The notes under the pieces are model-generated. The model saw only the letters and a program-made list of their open reading frames with translations. It did no database searches and was not told where the DNA came from. From Frateuria hangzhouensis (lineage in GTDB: Bacteria; Pseudomonadota; Gammaproteobacteria; Xanthomonadales; Rhodanobacteraceae), in contig NZ_JAPMIU010000002.1 in NCBI RefSeq assembly GCF_026410505.1, positions 363,006 through 427,005 of the forward strand: a stretch of DNA of 64,000 nucleotides. Reading direction: 5' to 3'. A program made the position numbers and the translations under genes. This document shows, piece after piece, positions 52,532-61,445 of this stretch (the first letter of the stretch is position 1; every line of letters begins with the position of its first letter).

Positions 52532-53026
52532 TCAGTTGATGTGACCGTTGCACTCGACCGGGTTGTCGCACGGACTAACTGGCGCAGCCAGGGCGCTCGT
52601 CGTTGGCGCCGCCTGGAACATGGTCGTGCCATCGCTCATCGGCACCGCTTCGAGCTTGATGCTGCTGTCGCTGTAGACCGTCTCGGTGTACGAGGTCAGC
52701 GGCACGACCGTGTCGCTGGTCGACAGCGGCTGCTGCGGGGTGGAAAGGCGCTGCGCATCACGACCCATCGGCAGGACCAGGAACTGGCCATTGGCCGCGC
52801 CGAAGGCGGTGCGGATGTTGCCGTTGAGATCGTTGACCTGGACGTAACGGATGCCATTGTTGGCAAACACATAGACGTGCCAGTGCGGATTCGCGCTCAC
52901 GTCCTGTGCGTTCGGCCAGGCTTGACCCAGCCCCGTGCTCAACGGCTGAGCCGCCAACGCAGAGGCCGAAAAACCGAAGACGACCAGGCCGGCGCAGAGC
53001 GCACGGCGCGGCAGGAATTTGATCAT
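52532..53026 (-). CDS. Secreted hypothetical protein
   Basis: 164 residues with a clear Sec signal peptide (MIKFLPRRALCAGLVVFGFSASALA). The mature part has alternating beta-type stretches (HWHVYVFANNGIRYVQVND, AANGQFLVLPM) and ends with two cysteines, SPCDNPVECNGHIN. I do not recognise a family. ATG 53026 is preferred because AAGGGG lies eight bases upstream; ATG 53032 would be too close. It has its own AT-rich upstream region and a strong terminator, so it is a monocistronic, possibly regulated gene. Confidence 0.65.
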   Translation of the reverse strand: MIKFLPRRALCAGLVVFGFSASALAAQPLSTGLGQAWPNAQDVSANPHWHVYVFANNGIRYVQVNDLNGNIRTAFGAANGQFLVLPMGRDAQRLSTPQQPLSTSDTVVPLTSYTETVYSDSSIKLEAVPMSDGTTMFQAAPTTSALAAPVSPCDNPVECNGHIN

Positions 53027-53419
53027 AGCCATGTCCCCTTGTTGGACTGCTCACTAATTGAGCAGTTGCACTCTATCAGTATCAAAAGTGATTCTTTTGC
53101 GAAGGCGCTCGACGAAACTGAGCGCCACGTTAAGTTTTCCCGGTGTTCTCGATCGGCTTGGGCCGGATCGGCACTGGTAGGTCGACGTGGCCGGGCGCGC
53201 CTTCCGGCTCCCGGAATGCATTCTAGGAAATTATGCGAAGCCTGTGTGGATGCGCAGGCAAAGGACTCACGCCAGGTCCAGGACAAAGTGCCGCAGTGCG
53301 TGGTGCCGGGCCGCTGAACGGCAAGCGAGGAACCGCGCCGCGGGCGTCCCATGGCCCTGCGCCCTTCGGTTCCTGGGCAAGCAAGCGTAAAATCCCCGTT
53401 TTGCGTTCGCGGTAATCCC
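53027..53419. other. AT-rich intergenic region between secreted hypothetical and clcA
   Basis: 393 bases without a supported gene. The first 80 bases are markedly AT-rich for this window and contain two small palindromes, at 53046-53066 and 53083-53099, upstream of the leftward gene. Confidence 0.5.
53046..53066 (-). promoter_or_regulatory. Palindrome upstream of the secreted hypothetical
   Basis: ACTGCTCA-CTAAT-TGAGCAGT, perfect 8-bp arms, 20 bases before the start codon. Could be an operator or a 5'-UTR hairpin. A second one, CAAAAG-TGATT-CTTTTG, lies at 53083-53099. Confidence 0.4.
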
Positions 53420-55306
53420 ATGACCTCCCCCTCCGAGAAGCCGGCGCAGCCGCCGGGCGTGCGCCTGGAAGGCAGCACGGATGCCTTGCCCCTGTCTCCC
53501 GGTCTGGGAGTCAGCCTGGACGCGACGCGCATGCCGCGCCGCTCCACCCTGGTCGATCGCCGGGTGCTGCGCATCACGGCGGTGGCGCTGGTGCTGGGCG
53601 TGGCGGCGGCATTCATCGCGCAGATCCTGACCGCGCTGATCGGGCTGGTCACCAACCTGGCCTTCTATGGCCGCTGGTCGACCGCGTTCTCTTCGCCGGC
53701 CGACAACCACCTGGGCGCCTGGGTGATCGTGGTGCCGGTGATCGGCGGCCTGATCGTCGGCGCGATGGCGCGCTGGGGTTCGCGCGCCATCCGTGGCCAT
53801 GGCATTCCCGAGGCGATGGAACAGGTGCTGCTCAACGAGTCGAAAATCCCGCCGCGGATCACCTTCCTCAAGCCCGTTTCTTCCGCGATCGCGATCGGCA
53901 CCGGTGGTCCGTTCGGTGCCGAGGGCCCGATCATCGCCACCGGCGGCGCGCTGGGCTCGTTCATCGGCCAGCTGCTGCGGGTGACCGGCGGCGAGCGCAA
54001 GGTGCTGCTGGCGGCCGGCGCGGCGGCGGGCATGGCGGCGGTGTTCGCCTCGCCGGTGGCTGCGGTGGTACTCGCGGTCGAGTTGCTGCTGTTCGAGCTG
54101 CGTCCGCGATCGCTCATCCCCGTCGCGCTGGCGACGGTGGCCGCCACCGCGGTGCGCTACGCGTTCCAGGGCACCGAGCCGGTATTCGCGATGCCGGACC
54201 TGGCCGAACCCGGCGCCGTGGCGCTGGCGTGCTACGTGGGCGTCGGCGCGATATTGGGGCTGATCAGCGTGGGCGTCACGCGCATCGTCTACGGCATCGA
54301 GGACGCCTTCGAGCGACTGCCGATCCACTGGATGTGGTGGCCGGCATTGGGCGGCATCGCCGTGGGCGTGGTCGGCTACTTCGCGCCGCTGACCCTGGGC
54401 GTGGGCTACACCAACATCGAGGGCATCGTCAGCGGACAGTTCACCCTGCACACGCTGTTCTTCCTGTGCGTCATGAAGTTCCTGTCCTGGTCGATCTCGC
54501 TGGGCAGCGGTACCTCGGGCGGTACGCTGGCGCCGTTGTTCACCATCGGCGGCGCGCTCGGCGCGCTGATCGGCATGGGCTTGGCGGCGCTGCTGCCGCG
54601 GTTCGGCATCGATCCGCGCATCGCGGCGCTGGTGGGCATGGCGGCGATCTTCGCCGGCGCCTCGCGTGCGTTGCTGACCGCGGTGGTGTTTGCCTTCGAG
54701 ACCACCGGCCAGCCGGCCGGTCTGCTGCCGCTGCTGGGTGGCTGCACCGCGGCCTACCTGATCTCGGCGCTGACCATGCGCAACACCATCATGACCGAGA
54801 AGATCGCCCGCCGCGGCGTGCGGGTGCCCTCGGAATACGCGGCCGATTACCTCGACCAGGTGGCGGTCGGCGACGCCTGCGCCCGCGACGTGGTGACGCT
54901 GCGCACCGCCCAGACCCTGGGCGAAGTGCGGCACTGGCTCAACGAAGGCACGCCCGAGGCGCAGCACCAGGGCTATCCGGTGGTCGACGAGAACAACCAG
55001 GTGCAAGGCGTACTGACCCGGCGCAGTCTGCTCGATCCGCAGTGGTCCTACTCGCTGCCGGTGGGCGACCTGATCACGCGTCCGCCAATGATGGTCAAAG
55101 AAGACCACTCGCTGCGCGAAGCGGCCGATCACATGGTCGCCGAGCAGGTCGGCCGGTTGATCGTGGTCAGCAAGGATTCGCCACACCGCCTGGTGGGCAT
55201 CATCACCCGCGGCGATCTGTTGAGCGCCCACAAGCGGCGGTTGCAGGAGGCGCGTCAAGCCAAGCGGCACCTGCGCTTCGGCCGGAACGGGATGCACAAG
55301 GCCTGA
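53420..55306 (+). CDS. clcA: ClC-family chloride channel/transporter with CBS domains
   Basis: Membrane protein of 628 residues. ClC core about 50-460: the selectivity motif GTGGPFGAEGPII contains the gating glutamate, and GSGTSGGTLAPLF is the second signature. The C-terminal ~150 residues form two CBS domains (GYPVVDENNQVQGVLTRRSL; LIVVSKDSPHRLVGIITRGDL) that could bind nucleotides. Either Cl-/H+ exchange or channel activity is possible. The ribosome-binding site at ATG 53420 is weak; no better start exists. Confidence 0.88.
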   Translation: MTSPSEKPAQPPGVRLEGSTDALPLSPGLGVSLDATRMPRRSTLVDRRVLRITAVALVLGVAAAFIAQILTALIGLVTNLAFYGRWSTAFSSPADNHLGAWVIVVPVIGGLIVGAMARWGSRAIRGHGIPEAMEQVLLNESKIPPRITFLKPVSSAIAIGTGGPFGAEGPIIATGGALGSFIGQLLRVTGGERKVLLAAGAAAGMAAVFASPVAAVVLAVELLLFELRPRSLIPVALATVAATAVRYAFQGTEPVFAMPDLAEPGAVALACYVGVGAILGLISVGVTRIVYGIEDAFERLPIHWMWWPALGGIAVGVVGYFAPLTLGVGYTNIEGIVSGQFTLHTLFFLCVMKFLSWSISLGSGTSGGTLAPLFTIGGALGALIGMGLAALLPRFGIDPRIAALVGMAAIFAGASRALLTAVVFAFETTGQPAGLLPLLGGCTAAYLISALTMRNTIMTEKIARRGVRVPSEYAADYLDQVAVGDACARDVVTLRTAQTLGEVRHWLNEGTPEAQHQGYPVVDENNQVQGVLTRRSLLDPQWSYSLPVGDLITRPPMMVKEDHSLREAADHMVAEQVGRLIVVSKDSPHRLVGIITRGDLLSAHKRRLQEARQAKRHLRFGRNGMHKA

Positions 55307-55312
55307 AGCTCT

Positions 55313-55380
55313 CGTAGGGTGGGCTTCAGCCCACCTTCGCCTCGCCGCATACCGTTGGTGGGCTGAAGCCCACCCTACGG
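55313..55380. repeat. GTAG REP pair
   Basis: CGTAGGGTGGGCTTCAGCCCACC and exact inverted copy GGTGGGCTGAAGCCCACCCTACG, between convergent clcA and rpiA. Confidence 0.92.
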
Positions 55381-55397
55381 AAACATGCGCGCGATGG

Positions 55398-56036
55398 TCA
55401 CATCTCGCGGTCGCCGATCAGCACGATGTCCGCCGGGCGGCGGGCGAACAGGCCGACGGTGACCACGCCGGGGATCTGGCTGAGTTCGGCCTCCAGCGTC
55501 ACCGGGTCGGTGATCTGCCAGCCGTGCACGTCGATTACCCAGTTGCCGTTGTCGGTCACCACGCCGTCGCGCCAGACCGGCTGGCCGCCGCGCTTGACGA
55601 TCTCGCGGCCGACCAGGCTGCGTGCCATCGGAATCACTTCGATCGGCAACGGAAAGCGGCCGAGCAGGTCCACGCGCTTGCTGGAATCGATGATGCAGAC
55701 GAACTGCATGCTGGCCTCGGCGACGATCTTCTCGCGGGTCAGCGCGGCCCCACCGCCCTTGATCAATCGCTTGTGCGGATCGCACTCGTCGGCACCGTCG
55801 ACGTACAGCGACAGGGGCCCGGTCGCGTTGAGATCGAGCACCGGGATGCCGTGTTGCTCCAGCTGCGCGGTCGACTGCTTCGAACTGGACACGGCGCCAT
55901 GGATGCGGTGCTTGATGCCGGCCAGCGCCTCGATGAAATACGCCACGGTCGAGCCGGTGCCGACGCCGACGATGGCACCGTCCTCGACATAGCGGATGGC
56001 GGCTTCGCCGGCGAGGCGCTTTTCATTGCTGCTCAT
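55398..56036 (-). CDS. rpiA: Ribose-5-phosphate isomerase A
   Basis: Interconverts ribose 5-phosphate and ribulose 5-phosphate; 212 residues. [15 protein letters not shown] binds phosphate, SSSKQST, the catalytic region [10 protein letters not shown] (Asp, Glu) and [14 protein letters not shown] are intact. Substrate of the same pathway as rpe at the window start. GAGGAA precedes the ATG. Confidence 0.95.
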   Translation of the reverse strand: MSSNEKRLAGEAAIRYVEDGAIVGVGTGSTVAYFIEALAGIKHRIHGAVSSSKQSTAQLEQHGIPVLDLNATGPLSLYVDGADECDPHKRLIKGGGAALTREKIVAEASMQFVCIIDSSKRVDLLGRFPLPIEVIPMARSLVGREIVKRGGQPVWRDGVVTDNGNWVIDVHGWQITDPVTLEAELSQIPGVVTVGLFARRPADIVLIGDREM

Positions 56037-56201
56037 GGATCGAATTCCTCGAGAGTTTGTGCGCCTCTTCCTGGTGGCCAGGCCGGCCGGGAAAGAGATG
56101 AGGGAGGTTCCGGTCGATACTCCGGCAGCAACGGCCGAAGGCGATACCTGCTCCTGGTTCCGCTTCCCGGGCCTGCACTCCGGACCAGGCGGCGTCGAAG
56201 G

Positions 56202-56665
<464 letters not shown>

Positions 56666-56669
<4 letters not shown>

Positions 56670-57271
56670 CGGTGGGCTTCCGGGTGGCAATCGATCAGCT
56701 CGCGGTCGGTCGCGATGTAGTCCAGCGGCACGTCCCAGGGCTCGGGTTTGATCGCCGGCAGTTCCTGGAAGTCGTAGGCGATGCCGACCAGCAGCGGTTC
56801 GGTGGGACGTGCCTGGTCGTTGAGGAAGGCGAAGCTGCGGTCGTACCAGCCGCCGCCGTAGCCGAGACGGTGGCCATGGCGATCGAAGCCGAGCAGCGGC
56901 ACCAGCACCAGGTCGAGCTGGAACGGTGCGAACCATTCGCGCGGTTCCACCGGTTCGGGGATGCCGTAACGATTTGGCTGCACGTCCTCGCCGGCGCTCC
57001 AGGGGGCGAAGCGGAGCTGGCGGTCCTCGTCCAGTACCGGCAGCAGGAATCGCTGTCCGCGACCGGCCAGCGGCGGAATGACGAGATTGAGCGGCAACTC
57101 GCCGTCGCAGGCCCAGTAGCCGGCCACACGCGCGTCGGTGTGGTATTCGGGAAGCTGTTCGAGACTGTGCCGCAGGCCCTGCGCGGCGGTGATGCGCTGG
57201 CCCGGGGTCAGTGCGCGCCGCTGGGCGGCCAGGTGTTGGCGCAGTTCGCGGCGTTGGGCGGTGGAATCCAC
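56666..57271 (-). CDS. ygfA: 5-formyltetrahydrofolate cyclo-ligase
   Basis: ATP-dependent conversion of 5-formyl-THF to 5,10-methenyl-THF; about 201 residues. Key motif LVPLLGFDRHGHRLGYGGGWYDR is split here into its ATP- and folate-binding halves; the N-terminal basic RRELRQHLAAQRR is typical. The start is decided by spacing: AGGAG directly abuts an ATG at 57277 but stands six bases before an in-frame GTG at 57271, which I prefer. Downstream of 6S RNA, the conserved ssrS-ygfA arrangement. Confidence 0.88.
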
Positions 57272-57356
57272 GCGCATCTCCTGGGGACGCCGCGCGGTGG
57301 CGGCCGCGCCGCCGGCCGGCGTTGCTGCCAACGTCGATCGGAAGCGGGAATAGGGT

Positions 57357-57545
57357 GGCGTCAACCGCGATGCCGCTGCCCACCGAACGACCTTGATCCG
57401 CTTGGATCAGGTGGGAGGGCTACATGGCCTTACAGGCTTTCCGCTCGCGGCGGACATGCACAACAACCATGTGAAGCCGACCCGGGGCCGTATATAGGAA
57501 CAAGGCAAATGTAGAGTGTGCTGGCGCACACCGCAGAAAACGCCG
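57357..57545 (-). ncRNA. ssrS: 6S RNA
   Basis: Regulator of sigma70 RNA polymerase that mimics an open promoter. Recognised by position between zapA and ygfA and by structure: the 5' segment GGCGTTTTCTGCGGTG pairs with 3' CATCGCGGTTGACGCC at 14 of 16 positions including wobbles, closing a ~189-nt rod with a central open region. A promoter (TTGAAG, 18-bp spacer, TAAGAT; 57581-57552) inside the end of zapA places the start near 57545. Ends are approximate. Confidence 0.85.
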
Positions 57546-57549
57546 GGGT

Positions 57550-57867
57550 CTATCTTACTTGCCCGTCGAGCGCCGCTTCAAGCTTACGGCGCAGTGTGGC
57601 GAGGCCGTCAGTCACGCTGCGATCAGCCCCATCGTGCTGCTTGCGCAGGCCCAGGTATTCATGGGTGATGCTGATGGCCGCCAGTACCGCCAGCCGGTCG
57701 AAACCCGGGGTCCTGGCATTGGCGCGCAGCTCGCGCATTTTCTGGTCGAGGAAAGAGGCTGCGGCCAGCAGGCCTTCGCGTTCCTCGGGCGCGCAGGCGA
57801 TCAGGAATTCGCGGTCGAGCAGGCGCAGCGCGACCGGCTCGGAGGCGGGGGAGGGCGTACTGCTCAT
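57550..57867 (-). CDS. zapA: Cell division protein ZapA
   Basis: 105 residues; promotes FtsZ bundling at the Z ring. ZapA pattern: VALRLLDREFLIACAPEEREGLLAAA in parts, then a C-terminal helix with EYLGLRK. The ATG overlaps the upstream stop in TGATG. The 6S RNA promoter lies in its last codons. Confidence 0.9.
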   Translation of the reverse strand: MSSTPSPASEPVALRLLDREFLIACAPEEREGLLAAASFLDQKMRELRANARTPGFDRLAVLAAISITHEYLGLRKQHDGADRSVTDGLATLRRKLEAALDGQVR

Positions 57868-58091
57868 CAGCCGTTGTTCTCGAGGGCTTTCAATCGTTGG
57901 ATCATCGCCTCGACGCGGCTGCGCGCCTGGTCGTTGCGCGCCATCAGGCCCGCCCGTTCGTTGGCCAGTTGTTCCTGGCTGTGCCGCAGGCTGCGGTTTT
58001 CCTCCTGCAACCGGCGCACGAGTTCCAGCAGGCGGTCCAGCTGCTGGTTCAGGGTGGCCAATTCCTGCTGGACGGGATCGGGCGTGCTCAT
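57867..58091 (-). CDS. ZapB-like coiled-coil protein (TIGR02449 family)
   Basis: 74 residues, almost entirely coiled coil (LATLNQQLDRLLELVRRLQE; NRSLRHSQEQLANERAGLM). It precedes zapA and is coupled to it, as for the TIGR02449 family thought to substitute for ZapB in linking ZapA to division. A -10-like TATATT (58104-58099) lies just seven bases before the ATG 58091, so the mRNA may be leaderless. Confidence 0.82.
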   Translation of the reverse strand: MSTPDPVQQELATLNQQLDRLLELVRRLQEENRSLRHSQEQLANERAGLMARNDQARSRVEAMIQRLKALENNG

Positions 58092-58205
58092 GGCGTGAAA
58101 TATAGCAAGCCTGCCGGCGGAAAAGGGTGCGGCGTTCGGCGACCGGGACGCCACGCACGGGCCTCGCGGATTAGACTTGGTGGCCGATTCTCCCGGAGCC
58201 CTCCG

Positions 58206-58772
58206 ATGACCGCCACCGACTTCCTCGGTTACGACGAGCTGGACGCCGCCCTCGTGCGGATGCGCATTGGCACCGACGCCAGCGAACTGCACGGTTCGCT
58301 GTGCGGCTACCTGGCCGGCGGCGGCGCGCTGGACAAGCGGCCGCTGCTGGCGGCGCTGGAGTTGGAAGGCGACGAGGCGGTTGTCCCGGCCCCGCAGGAC
58401 CAGGCGCTGCTGGAGCGCCTGGCCGATCAGTCCCGCGGCGAGCTGGCCGATCCGGAGCTCGGCTTCGAGCCGTTGCTGCCGGCCGACGATCGGCCGCTGG
58501 CCGAGCGCACCGAGGCGCTGGTGGAGTGGTGCCGCGGCTTCCTCGGCGGCTTCGGCCTGGCCGGCGCCGGTGCCCACGCGCAGCTGTCGGAGGAGGCGCA
58601 GGAAATCCTGCGCGACCTGACCATCATCGCCGGTTCCGCCTTCGACTTCGGCGACGAAGCCGAGGACGAGGACGCGTTGATCGAGGTACATGAATTCGTG
58701 CGCATGGGGGCCATGTTGTTGTTCACTGAATGCCAGGCCGCGCAGCGTCCGGCGAACGATACGCTGCATTGA
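58206..58772 (+). CDS. ygfB: UPF0149 family protein YgfB
   Basis: 188 residues, acidic helical protein of the UPF0149 family. Motifs: ELHGSLCGYLAGG, WCRGFLGGFGLAG and HEFVRMGAMLLFTE. In Pseudomonas, YgfB homologues affect transcription of beta-lactamase regulators; here function is unproven. GGAG precedes ATG 58206. Divergent from the zapB-like gene and overlapping pepP by TTGA. Confidence 0.9.
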   Translation: MTATDFLGYDELDAALVRMRIGTDASELHGSLCGYLAGGGALDKRPLLAALELEGDEAVVPAPQDQALLERLADQSRGELADPELGFEPLLPADDRPLAERTEALVEWCRGFLGGFGLAGAGAHAQLSEEAQEILRDLTIIAGSAFDFGDEAEDEDALIEVHEFVRMGAMLLFTECQAAQRPANDTLH

Positions 58773-60094
58773 GCATCGCCCCGGCCGAATTCGCGCGGCG
58801 CCGGCGCCAGTTGATGCGCATGGCCGGCGACGACGCGGCCCTGCTGGTAGCCGCGGCGCCCGAGCGCATGCGCAATGCCGATGCGGCCTGGCCGTACCGG
58901 CAGGACTCGGATTTCCACTACCTTTCCGGCTTCCCCGAGGCCGATGCCGTGCTGGCGCTGTTGCCTGGGCGCGCGCATGGCGAGGCGGTGCTGTTCTGCC
59001 GCGAGCGTGACCCGGCCCACGAGCGCTGGCATGGCGAGGTGGCCGGCACCGAGCGCGCGGTCAGCGCGTACGGGATGGACGACGCCTTCCCGATCGAGGA
59101 CATCGACGACATCCTGCCGGGCATGATCGAGGGCCGGGCGCGGGTGTACTGCCACTTCGGCCGTGAGCCGGATTTCGACGCGCGCCTGCTCGGCTGGATG
59201 CGCCGGCTGCGCCAGCTGCGCGGCGGCGGCGTGGTACCCAAGGAGTTCGTGGCGCTGGGCCACCTGCTGCACGACCTGCGGTTGTACAAGTCGCGCGCCG
59301 AACTGAAGCTGATGCGCGAAGCGGCGGCGATCGCGGCTGAAGCGCACCTGGCCGCCATGGCGTTCGCGCGGCCGGGCCGCTTCGAGTACGAGGTGGAGGC
59401 CGAGCTGCTGCGCGTGATGCGCGGCCGCGGCGCGGTGGCGGCATTTCCGCCGATCGTCGCCGGCGGGGCTAACGCCTGCGTCATGCATTACTTGGCCAAC
59501 CGCGCACCGCTGAAGGACGGCGACCTCTTGTTGATCGATGCCGGCGCCGAAGTGGACTGCTACGCCTCGGACATCAGCCGCACCTATCCGGTCAACGGCC
59601 GCTGGTCGCACGAGCAGCGCGCGCTGTACGAGGTGGTGCTGGCCGCGCAGCAGGCAGCGATCGACGAAGTGCGCCCGGGCCGTCCGTTCGATGCCGCGCA
59701 CCATGCCGCCGTGCGGGTGATCGCCGAAGGGCTGTGTGCCGTCGGCCTGCTCAAGGGCGGCGCCGACGCGGCGGTCGAGAGCGGCGCCTACAAGGCCTTC
59801 TTTCCGTCCAAGACCGGCCATTGGCTCGGCCTGGATGTGCACGACGTGGGCGACTACCGCGTCGACGGGCAGGCGCGCCTGCTCGAGCCGGGCATGGTGG
59901 TGACAGTGGAGCCGGGCATCTACGTGCCACCGGATGGGCGGGGCGTGGCCGAACGCTGGCGCGGCATCGGCATCCGCATCGAGGACGACGTGGCGGTGAC
60001 CGCGGCGGGCAATACGGTACTGACCGCGGCGGTACCCAGGGAACCCGAGGAACTGGCCGCGCTGCTGGCGACGCGCCCGGCGCGAGCCGGTTGA
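58769..60094 (+). CDS. pepP: Xaa-Pro aminopeptidase (proline aminopeptidase II)
   Basis: Removes N-terminal residues preceding proline; M24B metallopeptidase, 441 residues from a TTG at 58769. Metal ligands: two Asp in LIDAGAEVDCYASDISRTYP, His in GHWLGLDVHD, Glu in VTVEPGIYVPP and Glu in GIGIRIEDD. The TTG overlaps the ygfB stop and gives exactly E. coli PepP length; an upstream ATG (58730) is possible but lacks a ribosome-binding site. Confidence 0.92.
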   Translation: MSIAPAEFARRRRQLMRMAGDDAALLVAAAPERMRNADAAWPYRQDSDFHYLSGFPEADAVLALLPGRAHGEAVLFCRERDPAHERWHGEVAGTERAVSAYGMDDAFPIEDIDDILPGMIEGRARVYCHFGREPDFDARLLGWMRRLRQLRGGGVVPKEFVALGHLLHDLRLYKSRAELKLMREAAAIAAEAHLAAMAFARPGRFEYEVEAELLRVMRGRGAVAAFPPIVAGGANACVMHYLANRAPLKDGDLLLIDAGAEVDCYASDISRTYPVNGRWSHEQRALYEVVLAAQQAAIDEVRPGRPFDAAHHAAVRVIAEGLCAVGLLKGGADAAVESGAYKAFFPSKTGHWLGLDVHDVGDYRVDGQARLLEPGMVVTVEPGIYVPPDGRGVAERWRGIGIRIEDDVAVTAAGNTVLTAAVPREPEELAALLATRPARAG

Positions 60095-60193
60095 GCCAGC
60101 CGGCGATGGCCGGGCCTGGGCGGCCGATCGCCTGATAGACTCGCCGGCCCGGCCGCATCGCGCGGTACGGGGGGGCACAGGGGGAAAATCCGC

Positions 60194-60301
60194 ATGACTG
60201 TACTGCTCGAAGCACTGGGAGCTCTGGTGCTGGTCGCGCTGGTGCTCCGTGGCGCCGTGGCTTTCGTTGGCGACCTCAGGCGTCGCCGCAACCAGGAGTG
60301 A
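60194..60301 (+). CDS. Small membrane peptide upstream of the SPFH gene (35 aa)
   Basis: MTVLLEALGALVLVALVLRG then a short basic tail ending RRRRNQE: one membrane span with cytosolic Arg cluster. AGGGGG lies nine bases before the ATG, and its stop lies five bases before the SPFH protein start. Likely a co-translated partner; no known family. Confidence 0.5.
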   Translation: MTVLLEALGALVLVALVLRGAVAFVGDLRRRRNQE

Positions 60302-60306
60302 TGGAT

Positions 60307-61209
60307 ATGGTGCTGGAAATGGCCCGGTCCGGCGGCAGGCCGCGCAAGGGATGGTTCATGCTGGGCGCGCTGCTGTTGGGTGCGCTGGTGTTGCTGATGG
60401 CGTTTTTCGGCAGCTTCTACACGGTCGACCAGGGTACGCGCGGCGTGCAGCTGCGCTACGGCGCGGTGATCGGCGTGGCGCAGCCAGGGCTGCACCTGAA
60501 GCTGCCGTTCGTGGACGAGGTGAAGTTCGTCTCGGTGCAGAACCAGACCCAGGTCTACGAGAAGCTGGAGGCCTACAGCCGCGACCAGCAGCCCGCCACC
60601 ATGCGCGTGTCGGTGAGTTTCCACATCCCCGACGACCAGGTGCAGGCGTTGTACGCGCAGTACGGCGGTATCGAGGCGCTGGTCGAGCGGCTGGTCAGCC
60701 GCAAGTTGCCGGACGAGCTCAAGAACGTGTTCGGCGGCTACAACGCGATCTCGGTGATCCAGGATCGCACCCAGTTCGGCATCGACGTCAGCAATGCGGT
60801 GAAGAAAGGCACCGTCGGCCCGCTGCGCATCGACGGCGTGCAGGTGGAGGAGATCGAGTTCTCGCAGGCGTACGAGGATTCGATCGAGAAGCGCATGATG
60901 GCCGAGGTGGAAATCCAGACCAAGCGGCAGAACCTGGACACCGAAAAGATCAATGCCGAGATCTCCGTGACCAAGGCCAGGGCGCGCGCCGATTCGGCAC
61001 TGGCCGAGGCGACTGCGCAGGCAGAGGCCACGCGCATCCGCGGCGACGCGGAGGCAGCGGCGATCAAGGCACGCGGCGAGGCACTGCGGCAGAACGCCGG
61101 CCTGGTGCAGCTGACCGTGGCCGAGAAGTGGGACGGGCGCCTACCACAGACCATGCTGCCCGGCGGCGGCGTGCCGCTGCTCGACCTGCGCGCGACGCAG
61201 GGCAAATAG
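60307..61209 (+). CDS. Prohibitin/SPFH family membrane protein
   Basis: 300 residues with an N-terminal anchor (about 15-35) and SPFH/Band 7 domain (FYTVDQGTRGVQLRYGAV, PGLHLKLPFVDEV), then an Ala/Glu-rich coiled coil (about 205-265). Related to prohibitins and HflK/HflC, which form large rings that organise membrane proteases. ATG 60307 is eight bases after AGGAG; ATG 60301 possible. Confidence 0.82.
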   Translation: MVLEMARSGGRPRKGWFMLGALLLGALVLLMAFFGSFYTVDQGTRGVQLRYGAVIGVAQPGLHLKLPFVDEVKFVSVQNQTQVYEKLEAYSRDQQPATMRVSVSFHIPDDQVQALYAQYGGIEALVERLVSRKLPDELKNVFGGYNAISVIQDRTQFGIDVSNAVKKGTVGPLRIDGVQVEEIEFSQAYEDSIEKRMMAEVEIQTKRQNLDTEKINAEISVTKARARADSALAEATAQAEATRIRGDAEAAAIKARGEALRQNAGLVQLTVAEKWDGRLPQTMLPGGGVPLLDLRATQGK

Positions 61210-61283
61210 GCAACAAGGCCGGCGGGGCGACTGCTGAAGGGCGGGCATCGGCTCGCCCTCGCCTGCGTGGTGCGCGCTGTCAT

Positions 61284-61308
61284 GGTGGGCTGAAGCCCAC
61301 CCTACGCA
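61284..61308. repeat. Single GTAG REP unit
   Basis: GGTGGGCTGAAGCCCACCCTACG, minus-oriented, unpaired. In the 236-bp gap before cydA, where no gene is seen. Confidence 0.8.
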
Positions 61309-61445
61309 GATGGAAGGGGCCATGAGCCCCGCTCGGGCTGCCTGACGCGGGCAACCAGGGTACGTGGCGCAATGCCGCGGTACCGACGGCATCACGCGCG
61401 CGGGCGTAAGGTACGCACCGTCGTGCGCGTACCGCGAGGTTCCCG

